From NCBI RefSeq assembly GCF_016097555.1, contig NC_054704.1, forward strand, positions 51,431,399 through 51,495,398: a DNA stretch of 64,000 nt, in the 5' to 3' direction. The DNA comes from Gigantopelta aegis. Lineage: Eukaryota > Mollusca > Gastropoda > Neomphalida > Peltospiridae. Below are positions 51,664-63,341 of this stretch, piece by piece. The position numbers and the translations under genes were made by a program. How positions within the stretch are numbered: the stretch's first letter is position 1; the number at the start of each line of letters is the position of its first letter. Under the pieces are notes generated by a model that did no database searches, was not told where the DNA came from, and worked only from the letters and a program-made list of their open reading frames with translations.

Positions 51664-51904
51664 TAATAGAAATAAGCATTTTCACTAGTCCACCGTACAA
51701 GTACATCTAGAAATCTACTTGTCTGCCAATATTTTCACTTGTGCAAATAAATGGTTTCTTTCATTCAAGTGCAAAGACAATGTTTTTTATTGCTAAAAAT
51801 GAAACTGCAATGAATTGTTTTTTACTTGTCCATAGGACAACCATTGTTTGTTCAAGCACATTTTCACTTGTCAGGAGAAACGGACAAGTTCTTATTTCGA
51901 ACAC
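51664..51904. repeat. MITE-like element M6, copy 2
   Basis: Same block order as 6676-6931. Confidence 0.65.
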
Positions 51905-52958
51905 TGATCTACACATTTATTATTACTTTCCATATAATTAAAATAGAAAGTACTCCCAAAACACACCAGAAGTGATGATCAATAGGCTTCCTTCCGTTTT
52001 TTTGACATCTCATGTATTCACTAAATCTAGTAATAAAATAAATTTGATGTTCAGAAGTTAAAAAGGTTAAATATTTTAACACCAATTTAAGTCCTGTAAA
52101 TTATTCAATTGTGTATCTACAAGTTATAATCTACACATGTATTTGGTAAAAACACCCTCCAATGAGAAGGTCACTTACGTTTGGTATATATACCCAACCT
52201 TTATATTCAGTCAGATTAAGCCACTTAAAATAGACAGATGGTTAAATAAAGGCACTTCTAAAATGATTATAATTATTTTGGTTGAAACACAACATTGTGA
52301 ATGTATTTAATAATGGGATTAATTCATGATTATTGTCTGGATTAACATATTGGGCCAAATTTAAAAAGCTGTTTTTCTTAAACGCATGTGTTTATAAACA
52401 TTATAAATGCATGTAATTACATGTGTGTAAGTTATCAAAAGGCTTTGTAAATTTGAACCCATGTCTCCAGATCTATCAAAAAAACCCACCAAAAAACCCC
52501 AATAATAAAAACTCTGGACTCAAACCATAAATAATGAGTTGCAGCTCAAGATATTATTTTTCATTGTTACCTTACCCAGTTAAGTTCAGGAATATCTGCC
52601 CTGATCACAATTTTGACCAAGATTTCTGTTGCTATTTCTAGCCTACCAATGGCGTCATGTAGGACTAATAAATAATCTCCATTTAAAAAGTCTTGTGTAT
52701 ACTGGAATCATTAACTCTATATTCATTAAACTCCTGAATCCAATTCCAACCTTCTTATAGCAACTGTCCATTCAAGGAATTTTAAAAAATAGGAATACAC
52801 ATCCACTCACCATGCTCCACCCCCGAATAAGAGAAAGGGGGCGGGGGAGAAACTAAAGAAGGAAAATATATGAATGAAATTTTTTTTTTTAAATAAACCA
52901 TAAATGAAAATTCTGATTTCAGTGTATGCATACTTTCCAGTTGAGATAACTGTTATTA
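51905..52958. other. Intergenic, no gene seen
   Basis: AT-rich. 52350-52463 is related to 45063-45151. A G-rich patch lies near 52838. Confidence 0.45.
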
Positions 52959-53142
52959 CAATGAAACTCCTCTAAACCGGACACCCTTGGGACCAAGTAA
53001 AATGCCCAGTTTTAAGAGGTATCCAGTTTAGAGAGGTTCTCGTCTGTACAGATATTTAAAAATGGACCATGAAAAACTTCCGGTTTTGAGGGAATGCCAG
53101 TTTACAGAGGGTCCGGTTTTGAGAGGTTGCACTGCATCAACA
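52959..53142. repeat. MITE-like element M4, copy 1
   Basis: caatgaaactcctctaaacc on the left and ggttttgagaggttgcactg on the right form inverted ends. Interior block ggacacccttgggaccaagt is shared with 58081-58207. Confidence 0.82.
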
Positions 53143-54722
53143 AGTATGCTGAGAGTACTGCTAAAGCAATACATGTCCACTACTGAACCCAACCAATTTT
53201 CGTACCTCCCAAGTTGAAGGATCATAATGCTGTCAAAAATGGGTAAATCACCATGAACGTTAAACTTGATCTATAACAGTACATGATAAAGCAAACACAA
53301 CTTTTTAGCTTAATATCTTGAGGCATTGCTGGAAAAAAAAAAGAAAAAAAAAGAATCGAAAAGAATCTCCGAAGTTCAAGAGCCAAAAACGTACACTACA
53401 TTTCAGCTTAATATCTTGAGGCATTGTGGGGGGGGGGATGATGATGATCCAGAAAACTATGTGGGACAAATAGACAGACAGAAGGCCGGAGACAAAACCT
53501 AAACCCCCCTCCGGTTAGACAGGTACAGGTAGGAAATTAATAACTGCAAATATGAGTTTAGACTAGAATTATTAATTGCTAACTTACACATGTACTTTAA
53601 TATATAACAGACCAGAAATATGAATTTCACCTGTCCTTGCATTATTTTGGACTAGAATATTATTGCAGTTCACAAAGTACAACATTTAAATTAAAATGAA
53701 TATTTCTAAATTAAACATTTAGACTAGATTTTATCAACTGAAAAAAAAGGTCCTTATTTATAATAAATTATAAATATACATTGCAGCTCTGTCCTTACAT
53801 TAGTTTTGACCAGAATACTAGTATATTATTGCAATCCATTTAGTACAATAATTAAACAAAACCTTTGTCTTTGTATTAAATGTTAATTTGACTAGAATTG
53901 TTCACTGCAATTCTATACCAAGGACGTCAAACATTATGACTAGTGACATAGCCATATCAAAACATTAAAACATACACAAATATGGCATTAATTTCACATT
54001 TAAATGAATTCTACAGTTCATCACTTGGAAAAAATTATTCCATCAAGTTATACTAGTCTTATACATGTAGTTTGAAGTCAACAAAACATTACCAAAGTAA
54101 AAAAACCTAAACAAACAAAACAACAATAAAACACAGTAATTCTTCATCTCAATTAATCTAGAACTCAAGTTTGACAAAACAATAAATTAAAAAAAAACCC
54201 ACCCACACATTTCAAAAAACTTCACAAAGAAAAAGGTAGTCAAGAGCTGCACTGGAAACGCCAAAGACATAATGATTCAGTTTACAACTGAGTAATTCAC
54301 AAAACAGACTCATCACAATGTAAAATACAATTGATAATGCCATTAAAAAGGACGGAAATGAAATAACATGAAATAACGACACTGATACCAAAGAATAATA
54401 TACAATGTACACGTAACGACTTTTGCTCAATGATAATTACCGAAATAAAATGATGTAAAAAAACCCAACTATAATATTAATGAGTTGATCAGTGAACTGG
54501 TGCTATTTTACAACTGTATAAAGTGATCTCTGAAATAATTATTTGTAAGGGACTGCATAAAAGAGGTGGCTGAATGAAAGATTAACAGTATTTATTCCAA
54601 TGATTAAATAAAATGAAATGATATCAAGGGAGACAACCATGAGGGTTTAAAGAAAAATGGTTTCCTTCAATTTAGACCATGTCCAAATGAGTTTGATATA
54701 ACACAATCACATTAATGCAATA

Positions 54723-54761
<39 letters not shown>

Positions 54762-55959
54762 TATTAAAACATACAACCAATTAATTACTTGGAGGCCATT
54801 CAAATATTATGTAACACCATTTTGGTCAAAATCAGACACCCACCCTCCTTCCTGTAACACTCCAACGAAATGCTAGACCATACTCATACCAAAATATTAG
54901 ATAATGCCTGGAGGTACCTTCCCCATTCACACGATGGGTATGATATCATTTTAACATATCATTTTTACAATCTTGGGAAAGAGCAGTTATATGTATGCAT
55001 TTCAACCCGATTTATATTTGTTATTGTATGTATACGCTTACATGTAGCTATAACTATCTACGTTATATATTGTGACAGAGCATTAATCAAACAAAAACAA
55101 AAACAAAACAAATGAAAACATTTAAATAATAAGAAAAAGTGTGTTATGTAATGCTGGTCAATACACCCACCCACCGTCTATAATGCCATATAATGTTTGG
55201 ATCTACACCCACCCACACCCTCGAGTGTTACATAAGATTTGAATTGCACCTTGAGCAAAATGTTTTCATTTAATTGTCAATAAATGAAATGGTAAGCATG
55301 CCCAGTGTAGAAGCAGTTCAGTACAGTTTGACTTCTGTGAACATTGGGCACTTGTTAATTTTATAAATGAAAAACAGTATTGTGCAATGTAATAAACACA
55401 CATCATGTAATACAATATCAATCAGAATTTCACAAAATAAATTCTACTAGTTGCAGATAATCAAAATGTACCTAACTAGAACAAGAGAATTCTTGTCTGT
55501 TAAAAGCCACCACGATCCAATCCAATCATCTGACCTAATTATCACACAAATGTATTGCTAAAGTAACATTATCAAATGTACATACATGTATGGAAGGAAA
55601 AAAACAGGAGAAAAAATGCTATCACTTTAAAATGTTTTTCGAGTAAGAAATGAGTACCATAGAAAAAGTGTATTATTCTGTATGAGCTAGCATACATTCA
55701 CCCATGTAAATCCGTCCATCATTCAGAAACACCACACATTTATGTTTATCAAATTGAAAAGAGAAATATATAAAACATGTTATTATGCAAACAAAAAACA
55801 GATCTAATGTGTCGTTCCTATCGTAATACACCGGACTGAAATTATAATTATGTATTAAGCAAAAATGAATTAACAGTGGCAAATATTCTACTGTTAAATA
55901 ATGTGTTCACGCATTTTCATGAATGATCTTACTTGTAAAACAGTTCATGATGTAAACCT
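53143..55959. other. Intergenic, no gene seen
   Basis: AT-rich. Loosely repeated gactagaatattattgcag-type motifs recur every 100-150 bp between 53560 and 53920, a TA run lies at 54727-54758, and a G run near 53428. No coding frame supported. Confidence 0.5.
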
Positions 55960-56083
55960 GGGGCCTAATTCACTAAACTCTCGCAACTTTGCGATCTCGC
56001 AGTGCAATGCTAAAAGACTTGCAAAGAGGATGCTTTGTTGTCTAGCAGAGCGTAAGAGACCTTTGTGAATTAGGCCCCTGGAT
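55960..56083. repeat. MITE-like element M5
   Basis: Ends ggggcctaattcactaaact and gtgaattaggcccc are inverted repeats. About 124 bp long. Confidence 0.85.
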
Positions 56084-56309
56084 TTGACATTCACAATGAA
56101 ATGTGTTTATCATATAATATTAATCATTTTCAGCAGTAACCTTGAATACTATTTATTGTAAATATATTTTCTCAAATAATACTTTTCCGACATTATCACA
56201 GGGAATATGTCCCCTTAATACAACTTTCGTGTATAATACTGACTATTAATACTTATCAGGAATTAATGGCCAGAGTCAACATAAATCCATGGTAAGAAAG
56301 TAAACAATA

Positions 56310-57572
56310 TACAGTTGAGCACCGTTGTGTCTATATCGTGGGGACCACAAAACAATATCGAGTTAACCGAATATCGACTCGAACTTTAAGTGAAACATGT
56401 CACAAAACAAGTCATATATAAACAAATTTATATAAATGTTTTTGGTGGGGTTTTTTATCGAATCATAATTTTTTTTTATTTAAGCCAGTGAAAATTATTA
56501 TGCTATGAAAAATAAATTAATCAATTGTACTGCATGTTCTGAACAGTTAATCATTTGTTTAAATATCTATAAATTAAAATGAATGTGGATGTTAGAACAA
56601 TCTAAATTTAGTTTTTAACAAACATGAATTTATCAAAAAGTTATAATAACAAAATACAGTTGCATGAAATATTTTGTAGAAGAAAACAATTTAAAATCCC
56701 ACATCTAATTCATAAAGTCTAGGAATAATATTTGTGGCGCATTGGTTTGTGGCATCAACGTTGCAGAGCTAAAACATTTCCACATTAACGTCTCGTCATT
56801 TTCCGTGACAATCCTTGCATCAACTTAAGATACAACAGGACCACGGGCAGTTAACACCTGTTTGACAATGCATTGGTGGTAAAGTGTTCGGCTGTCGTCA
56901 TCATGTGTATAGGCCTTTGAATTCACACTGCCGGGTAACAGATGGTGGAATGGATGATTGAATCTCTTTACTCAGTTGCCATAACTGAGTCAGGATAGTG
57001 GAAACTGTGGTGTCACTGAATAAACACAGAGATCGCTGCCCTCTTAGTAAAAAAAAAAAACTAGTTAACCGATCAAGACAAATTAATCCTACTTTACCAG
57101 TCCACAATTTCTCAAAAACATAAGTGACATGACTAGTTGCATTCTGTAACAATCGTCATCTGCTAGCGTTTTCAGTACCTTTTTCAATGATTTAGATAAT
57201 TATATTCGTTCATCTTACTGTAACAGTAACTACATGTACAAATCATGTGTTTACAGTCAAATGTGAGCATCTCTTTTGACATGCTCACAATACCGGTACA
57301 GCATTGATTTCAGATCGCGCAATTCATATTTATCTTTCTAAATATTTTATTTATTTTAACACATATTATTATCGACACATAGACATTTTTCAATATAAAA
57401 GTCTACGCTGGGACAAAAAATAATATCGACACAAACATAATAACTCAAATGTATCGACTCACTCGAGATAAAAACATGATTTAATACACGTTTTGGCCGG
57501 GACCGGCCAGTCATATTGACACAACCGATATATCAACTCAAGCAAGTTCGACACAACGGTGCTCGACTATGT
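56310..57572. mobile_element. Non-coding TIR element, about 1.26 kb
   Basis: Left end acagttgagcaccgttgtgt pairs with the right end gacacaacggtgctcgacta. The ends hold further inverted motifs of tatcg / cgata type. No transposase was recognised, so it is probably non-autonomous. Confidence 0.75.
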
Positions 57573-57750
57573 CAAAAACATAACTGTCTTTCAACCATTG
57601 TATACACTTGATAAAAAAATATGTATGTTGCAGTAATATTAACGGAGCAGCAAAATTTGAACCTTTACTAATTAATACCCATGAACAGTGGGTTTTCTAA
57701 TCATTTAATATTAAAAATATTTACCCACAAATCTGTAATATAATAAACTC

Positions 57751-58035
57751 TGTTTTGTTTAACGACACCACTAGAGCACATTGATTTATTAATCATTGGC
57801 TATTGGATGTCAAACATTTGGTAATTCTGAAATATGACAGTCTTGGAGACGAAAGCCGCTACATTTTTTTCATTAGCAGCAAGGGATCTTTTATATGCCC
57901 CACCCCACAGACATCATAGCACATACCATAGCCTTTGATATACCAGTTGTGGCACACTGGCTGCAATGAGAAATAGCCCAATGCCCCCCCCCCCCCCCTG
58001 ACGGGGATTGATCCCACATCAAGCTGTAATGTAAT
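57751..58035 (-). mobile_element. SINE, head H1 / tail T1
   Basis: Full body with a poly(C) run (from about 57985) in place of part of the head. Confidence 0.88.
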
Positions 58036-58078
58036 AACAGCAAACGTTTTAGGGTTTAATTCAAAATGGGAAGGGATA

Positions 58079-58207
58079 TACAGTGAAACCCCTCTGAACT
58101 GGACATCCTTGGGACCAAGTCCTGATTTTTGAAAAAGGACTCTGTAAAACGTCCGGTTTTGAGAGAATTCCAGTTTACAGAGTGTCCGGTCTTGAGAGGT
58201 TTCAGTG
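58079..58207. repeat. MITE-like element M4, copy 2
   Basis: Ends tacagtgaaacccctctgaa and gagaggtttcagtgta, inverted, with TA at both edges. Confidence 0.87.
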
Positions 58208-58332
58208 TACATGTAGGTCAGTGGTAGAGCACATGCCTGAGGTGCAGTGGGTCATAAGACTCTACCCATCCCAACCAGTGCCCCACGACCTTTCATCAAA
58301 GGCTGTGGGATGTACAGTCTTGTTTATGAGAA

Positions 58333-58627
58333 GGAAGGAAGGAAATGTTTTATTTAATGACACACTCGACACATTTCATTTACGGTTATATGGCGTCGGA
58401 CATATGGATAAGGACCACACAGATATTTAGAGAGGAAACCCACTGTTGCCACTTCATGGGCTACTCTTTTCGATTAGCAGCAAGGGATCTTTTATATGCA
58501 CCATCCCATAGACAGGATAGCACATGACTGGAGCGAGAAATAGCCCAATGGGCTCACTGACGGGGATCGATCCCAAACTGACCGTGCATCAAGCAAGTGC
58601 TTTACCACTGAGCTACATCCTGTCTCA
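58333..58627 (-). mobile_element. Chimeric SINE, head H1 with tail T2, nested
   Basis: A perfect 11-bp target duplication (gtttatgagaa) at 58322-58332 and 58628-58638. Confidence 0.94.
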
Positions 58628-58724
58628 GTTTATGAGAAACTGCATATAAAAGATCCATTTGCTGCCTATTCGGTAGGAGTAACATGTGTGTCAGTAGAAT
58701 GGTTCCTCTCTCTTTACCAACTGT

Positions 58725-58941
58725 GCTATATCAAAGGCTGTTGTATGTACTACCCTGTCTGTGGGATGGTGCATACAAAAGATCCCTTGCTGCTAATCGA
58801 AAAGAGTAGCCCCTTGAAGTGTTGACAGCAGGTTTCCTCTCTCAATATCTGTGTGGTTCTTGACCATATGTCCGACACCATATAACCGTAAAATAAAATG
58901 TGTTGAGTGCGTTCGTTAAATAAAACATTTTCTTCCTTCCT
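58725..58941 (+). mobile_element. 5'-truncated SINE with tail T2, nested
   Basis: A perfect 14-bp target duplication (tctttaccaactgt) at 58711-58724 and 58942-58955. It starts inside the H1 body (atatcaaaggctgttgta). Confidence 0.94.
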
Positions 58942-59555
58942 TCTTTACCAACTGTCAAAATAACCATGTATTTCTTTCCTTTCCAATTCAAAACTTTTTA
59001 TCATACTATTTCCAGAAGACACTTTATTGATATAACATAGTTAATGCCCTTTGTCATTTCATATAACAGAAGTAGCTAGATGTTCCAATAAAAAAGTGAA
59101 TCTTAGTTAGATTTGAACTCAAATGACACTTGAAAATGCCATGCATATGTACACTGAGCAATGATAAAAGTAAGTAAAAAACAAATAATGATAAAAAAAA
59201 TAAAAAAAATGAACAAATTAATTCAGTACTTTGAAACATTATTAAGCACCTTTCCATGTGATAACATAAAATAAAATGGGGCCCGTTAAGGGACCATTTA
59301 AAGGGACTGTCTTGAGTTTACTTTTGTTAAGAACTTGCAAACTCGGGCCCATAGGTACGATTTTGGGAGTAAGGTAAGGGGGGGGGGGGGGGCACTGACG
59401 GATCAGGTACAAACTCTATATCAGATTTTGGTTACAATGGCAAACATTAATGTGATAAAAAAAAGAAAGAAAAAAAAAGGCTCACAAGAGGGGAGCATAT
59501 GCCCTGCCCCAGGCCCCCGGTTCCTACGGGCCTGAAACTCCCCATCTTTTTAACG

Positions 59556-59885
59556 ACTATAATTACATATTAAATATATTTATCTGCATAAAATATCAGT
59601 GTTTTATATTATATTCTGATCTTCCTAATATTTGCACTAGGTAAAACTTCAGAATTCCTAATATATCTTTTTATCATACGTATAAAATTATTGGGAGACA
59701 AAATCCAGTGCGAACCACTTACAAACATTATGTCGATAAAAGACACATTGAATAATTAAGACTCTGATAATCAATCAAAACAAGTATTTGTATTTAACAT
59801 AATGTTATTTCAGTCATTACAAAGCTCTATTAATATTAGTCGGAAATATCTTACAATGGCAACAAACTCAGGACAGTCTCTTCAA
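59556..59885. repeat. MITE T1-related copy
   Basis: Follows the order of 377-761 (aattacatattaaatatatt, agacaaaatccagt, atcttacaatggcaacaaac). The left terminal repeat is lost. Confidence 0.72.
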
Positions 59886-60148
59886 TAGGGACAGTCTCTA
59901 CAATAGGGACAGTCTCTACAATAGGGACAGTCTCTTCAATAGGGACATTCTCTACAAAAGGGACAGTCTCTACAATAGGGACAGTCTCTTCAATAGGGAC
60001 AGTCTCTTCAATAGGGACAGTCTCTACAATAGGGACAGTCTCTTCAATAGGGACAGTCTCTACAATAGGGACAGTCTCTACAATAGGGACAGTCGGACAG
60101 TCTCTTCAATAGGGACAGTCGGACAGTCTCTTCAATAGGGACAGCTAC
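59869..60148. repeat. 18-bp minisatellite
   Basis: About 15 units of gggacagtctcttcaata / ctctacaata type. It starts in the right terminal repeat of the preceding MITE (aactcaggacagtctc). It lies downstream of the convergent gene. Confidence 0.95.
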
Positions 60149-60328
60149 TCAATCGTGTTTGACTATAAAATAAAGACAAAAACTACTGCTGTGATGATAA
60201 TGAGACCAGAGTCCATACTTGTAACACTTTCACAAGTCCAGACTCAGATCTTTATCAAAGTCTCTAGACTTAACTAAATGCAATTTCTATGGGTAAGACT
60301 TTCTTAAAGACTTGAGACTAGCATGGGC

Positions 60329-60478
60329 CCCATATTTTCGAAGCAATCTTAGTGCTACGAAATCGTAAAAAAACATCTTAAGACTATGACGTCACTACAG
60401 CACACGCTATAGTGACATCATAGCTTATGATGGTTTTTCGATTTCATAGCTCTAAGATAGCTTCGAAAATATGTGCGC
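60329..60478. repeat. Foldback MITE in the probable 3' UTR of the convergent gene
   Basis: Arms catattttcgaagcaatctt and taagatagcttcgaaaatat with an inner gacgtcac / gtgacatc. Its edge is about 35 bp past the TAA of the convergent gene. Confidence 0.87.
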
Positions 60479-60512
60479 TGGTCACATTTGTTTTTCTTCT
60501 TCTGGATGATCA

Positions 60513-61379
60513 TTATAACTTAGAATCCAGCATAACAGAAGGATCATCTGCTGCCATGACATAATCTGAAACTTGTGGTGAATGTGTCTGGAGATCTTCT
60601 TCGCTACCTCGGTGACTTGAGTCGGGTTTTTCAGAGACTTCCCCTGTAGCTTGAGATCGAAGTTCACGTCTATTATGACCTTCTTCAGTTGCATGAGGTC
60701 CAAGGTCTAACAATGCAAATGAGTTGGGATGACCAGTGGGCAACGACGTAGACCCCTCCACTGGTTTCTTACTCCTGTCACCCGGACCCGCCACAGCGCT
60801 GCCGGAGATGGACAGTGGACGGTTTTCACTCCAGTTTTCACTCCCACTCTTTGGAACGGCATCTGAAGAAAAGGACACTTCGCAGTAACCTTGACCACCC
60901 TCCAACACTGATGATGGCCGGGCAGACGCCACTGATGACTTCACGTCAGCAGCTGTACAACTGACGCATGGTCTTGGTGAAGGGATGCCTTGCACAACAT
61001 CTGGTGAATCCAAATACAGATCTGCGTTACCCGAACTCTGTGTATCTGCATTAGCCAGGTTCTGTGGATTGGCTACGTATCCTGAATTTTGTATTGCATC
61101 ATTTCCTTCTTTTCTAGCAGACGTGAATTCCAGTGCCACGTTATCTGGTCCCACTGTTACGTAGTCTGATAGCGAGTTGTTGTTCGGTGGTTGTTGAGAG
61201 ATTCTTTGTGGGACCCTCTGTCCACCGTTTGGTGAGTCTCTCGGTAAATTTGGTTCTTTAAGGAAAGCATCACCAGTGTTGAGATCAACATACAGGATTT
61301 CATCATTGTCAGGTACAAGGTGGCCGTTCTCACGCTGTGACGAAGGGAGACTGCCTCTTCCACTGTCCTTCACAATCTC
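60513..61379 (-). CDS. Convergent gene: last exon, tyrosine-motif-rich probable receptor tail
   Basis: Acceptor ttaaataaaattccag at 61380, then EIVKDSGRGSLPSSQREN, open for 288 codons to TAA 60513-60515. It is Ser-, Pro-, Asp- and Gly-rich, has no hydrophobic segment, and is probably disordered. Six tyrosines sit in motif-like contexts: ILYVDL and SDYVTV fit the loose ITIM pattern, and YVDL also resembles STAT5 docking sites; the others are GYVANP, LYLDSP, GYCEVS and SDYVMA. Such a tail is typical of cytokine or immune receptors. Next to a cytokine receptor, and with a C-terminal VSDY-hydrophobic motif similar to the VSADYI there, it may be a second receptor of the same pathway. This is inference: no transmembrane or ectodomain exon is in view, and a signalling scaffold is possible. 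No poly(A) signal was recognised close by. Confidence 0.8.
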   Translation of the reverse strand, partial: EIVKDSGRGSLPSSQRENGHLVPDNDEILYVDLNTGDAFLKEPNLPRDSPNGGQRVPQRISQQPPNNNSLSDYVTVGPDNVALEFTSARKEGNDAIQNSGYVANPQNLANADTQSSGNADLYLDSPDVVQGIPSPRPCVSCTAADVKSSVASARPSSVLEGGQGYCEVSFSSDAVPKSGSENWSENRPLSISGSAVAGPGDRSKKPVEGSTSLPTGHPNSFALLDLGPHATEEGHNRRELRSQATGEVSEKPDSSHRGSEEDLQTHSPQVSDYVMAADDPSVMLDSKL

Positions 61380-61506
61380 CTGGAATTTTATTTAAAAAAA
61401 ACAAAACAAGTTCTTTAGGTCTGTAGCTACCAAACTGACCAAATGTATTTTGCATTACATTAATACATGATAATGTCTATGGGGAAATAAAATAATTTAT
61501 ACTAAT

Positions 61507-61635
61507 ATACATTGATTTATTAATCATCATCTATTGAATGTCAAACATTTGGTAATTCTGATGCAGTTATGAGAGGAAACCTGCAGTAATGGATGTTTTA
61601 TATGCACTTGTCCACAGATGGGAGAGCACTGACTG
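61507..61635 (-). mobile_element. SINE H1/T1 fragment, decayed
   Basis: cattgatttattaatcatca and gtcaaacatttggtaattct, followed by a degenerate body. Lies in the intron of the convergent gene. Confidence 0.75.
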
Positions 61636-62005
61636 CAGTATGCAATTTTGGTTTAAAACATTTAAGTATCACAAGGACTCCCTGTTTGCAAATCTTGAGC
61701 GCCCACCACCAACCCGGCGAGCTCTACCATGTGTCTCCAGTAGAACAGAAGATACACTAAATATTTTTGCATGAAACCATGGAAAAGATCACTGTTCAAG
61801 ACTGTGGTTTTCTAGGATTTTGAGATATATGTTGACTGTGTCATTTCGAAGAATCAATGTAATTTGTACAAATAATTTTTACAAGCCATACGGACTCATA
61901 TGCTAGGCAAACTAGAGAGTCCTATTTGATTTTTTTTAAGCCTCAGGCTCCCAGACTCTCCTCAAAATCGCACCATGGACTGGGATGCATAAAAAACCCC
62001 AGTTC

Positions 62006-62284
62006 GAGTGGGGTGGGATCTAGCTCGGTCCGTAGATCACTCATCCAAGGTGCTTTGGTAAAATTCCCTTGTTGGACCCATCTCTGATTGTCCTCCCACC
62101 CATCCCAATCAATGTGCCACTACTGGTACATTTGTATATCAAAGGCCGTAAAAGTGCTATCTTGCCTATGGTAAAGAGCATACAAAAGATCCCTTGCTGA
62201 TAATAAAACAAATGTAGCAGGTTTCCTCTGACTACATATAACAATGTCCAAATATTTGACATCCAATAGTCAATGCATGATCAC
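62006..62284 (+). mobile_element. SINE, head H1
   Basis: gtggggtgggatctagctcg head, the atatcaaaggccgtaaaagt body, ending acatccaatagtcaatgcat. A matching T1 tail end is at 62826-62868. Confidence 0.8.
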
Positions 62285-62509
62285 AAGAATTCAGCAGATT
62301 TAAATATGTTACCTATCATAAACGTTTTCAGTGCACTGTGATGAACAGGTGCAGATATATACAACCAAATTTCACTGACCTAGGATTTACAGTTTGTGAG
62401 AAACTGATCTTGTGAAACTTGAATGTTAAATTTTAATGCAAAAGTTGACACTGTAACCACCTTCGGAAAAGTAATACGTACATGTACATCTTGCTTTTTA
62501 CTTCGTAAA

Positions 62510-62794
62510 ACCGGCCTCGGTGGTGTCGTGGTTAAGCCATCGGACACAAGGCTGGTAGGGTACAGGGTTCGCAGCCTGGTACCGGCTCCCACCCAGAGCG
62601 AGTTTTAAGGACTCGGTGGGTAGGTGTAAGACCACTACACCCTCTTCTCTCTCACTAACCACTAACCAACTAACAACTAACCCACTGTCCTGAACAGACA
62701 GCCCAGATAGCTAAGGTCGGTGTCCAGGACAGCGTGCTTGAACCTTAATTGGATATAAGCACATAAATAATTTGTAATGAAATGAAAAATGAAA
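62510..62794 (+). mobile_element. SINE family C
   Basis: A perfect 11-bp target duplication (tacttcgtaaa) at 62499-62509 and 62795-62805. tRNA-like head on the left. Confidence 0.94.
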
Positions 62795-62943
62795 TACTTC
62801 GTAAAGGTGAGACAATAAATGCATGTTCTTTAGCGTATGGTGTCATTAAAGAAAACAAACTTTTAACTACACTGGAGCCTTAAATCAGTTTATTGTTTTT
62901 GTTTCTTTGTTTACTTCACAGGTTATATACTCATTTCATTTCA

Positions 62944-63206
62944 ACTTATTTTCGCGCTTATAACCAATTAAGGTTCAAGCATGCTATCCTGAGCACACAC
63001 CTCAGCTATCTGGGCTGTCTGTCTAGGACAGTGGGTTAGTTGTTAGTGGGTTAGTGGCTACTGAGAAAGAAGAGGGTGTAGTGGCCTTACACCTACCCAT
63101 TGAGTCCTTGAGAACTCGCTCTAGGTTGGAGGCGGTACCAGGCTGTGAACCCTGTACCTACCAGCCTGTAGTCCAATGACTTAACCACTGCGCCACCGAG
63201 GCCAGT
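62944..63206 (-). mobile_element. SINE family C inserted at a splice donor
   Basis: A perfect 12-bp target duplication (gttatatactca) at 62932-62943 and 63207-63218. The right copy is intron bases +2 to +13 of the convergent gene. Confidence 0.94.
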
Positions 63207-63219
63207 GTTATATACTCAC

Positions 63220-63324
63220 CACAATGGTTGTCTGTGTTGTGTTACTATTGTCCTGGGCTGGCAGAAGATGGTCGGGACTGTTGGGCTCGGACTGTGATGT
63301 GTAGACCTGTCCATTGGAATAGTT
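63220..63324 (-). CDS. Convergent gene: penultimate exon in the window
   Basis: A 105-bp phase 0-0 exon read leftwards: acceptor cttctttatttcag, donor gtgagt. It encodes NYSNGQVYTSQSEPNSPDHL and ends NTTQTTIV, with two tyrosines. It joins the next exon (60513-61379) in frame with canonical splice sites. A SINE lies directly in the downstream intron; its target duplication covers intron bases +2 to +13. Upstream exons are outside the window. Confidence 0.82.
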
Positions 63325-63341
63325 CTGAAATAAAGAAGAAG

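Larger units (their letters stand above)
58213..58990 (+). mobile_element. SINE H1 carrying two nested SINEs
   Basis: Host SINE pieces at 58213-58332, 58628-58724 and 58943-58990, split by 58333-58627 and 58725-58941. Confidence 0.88.

Noticed and set aside
59335..59535. Frame through a poly(G) run with Gly-rich translation.
   Set aside because: Homopolymer-driven; the surrounding sequence looks like an interspersed repeat edge.
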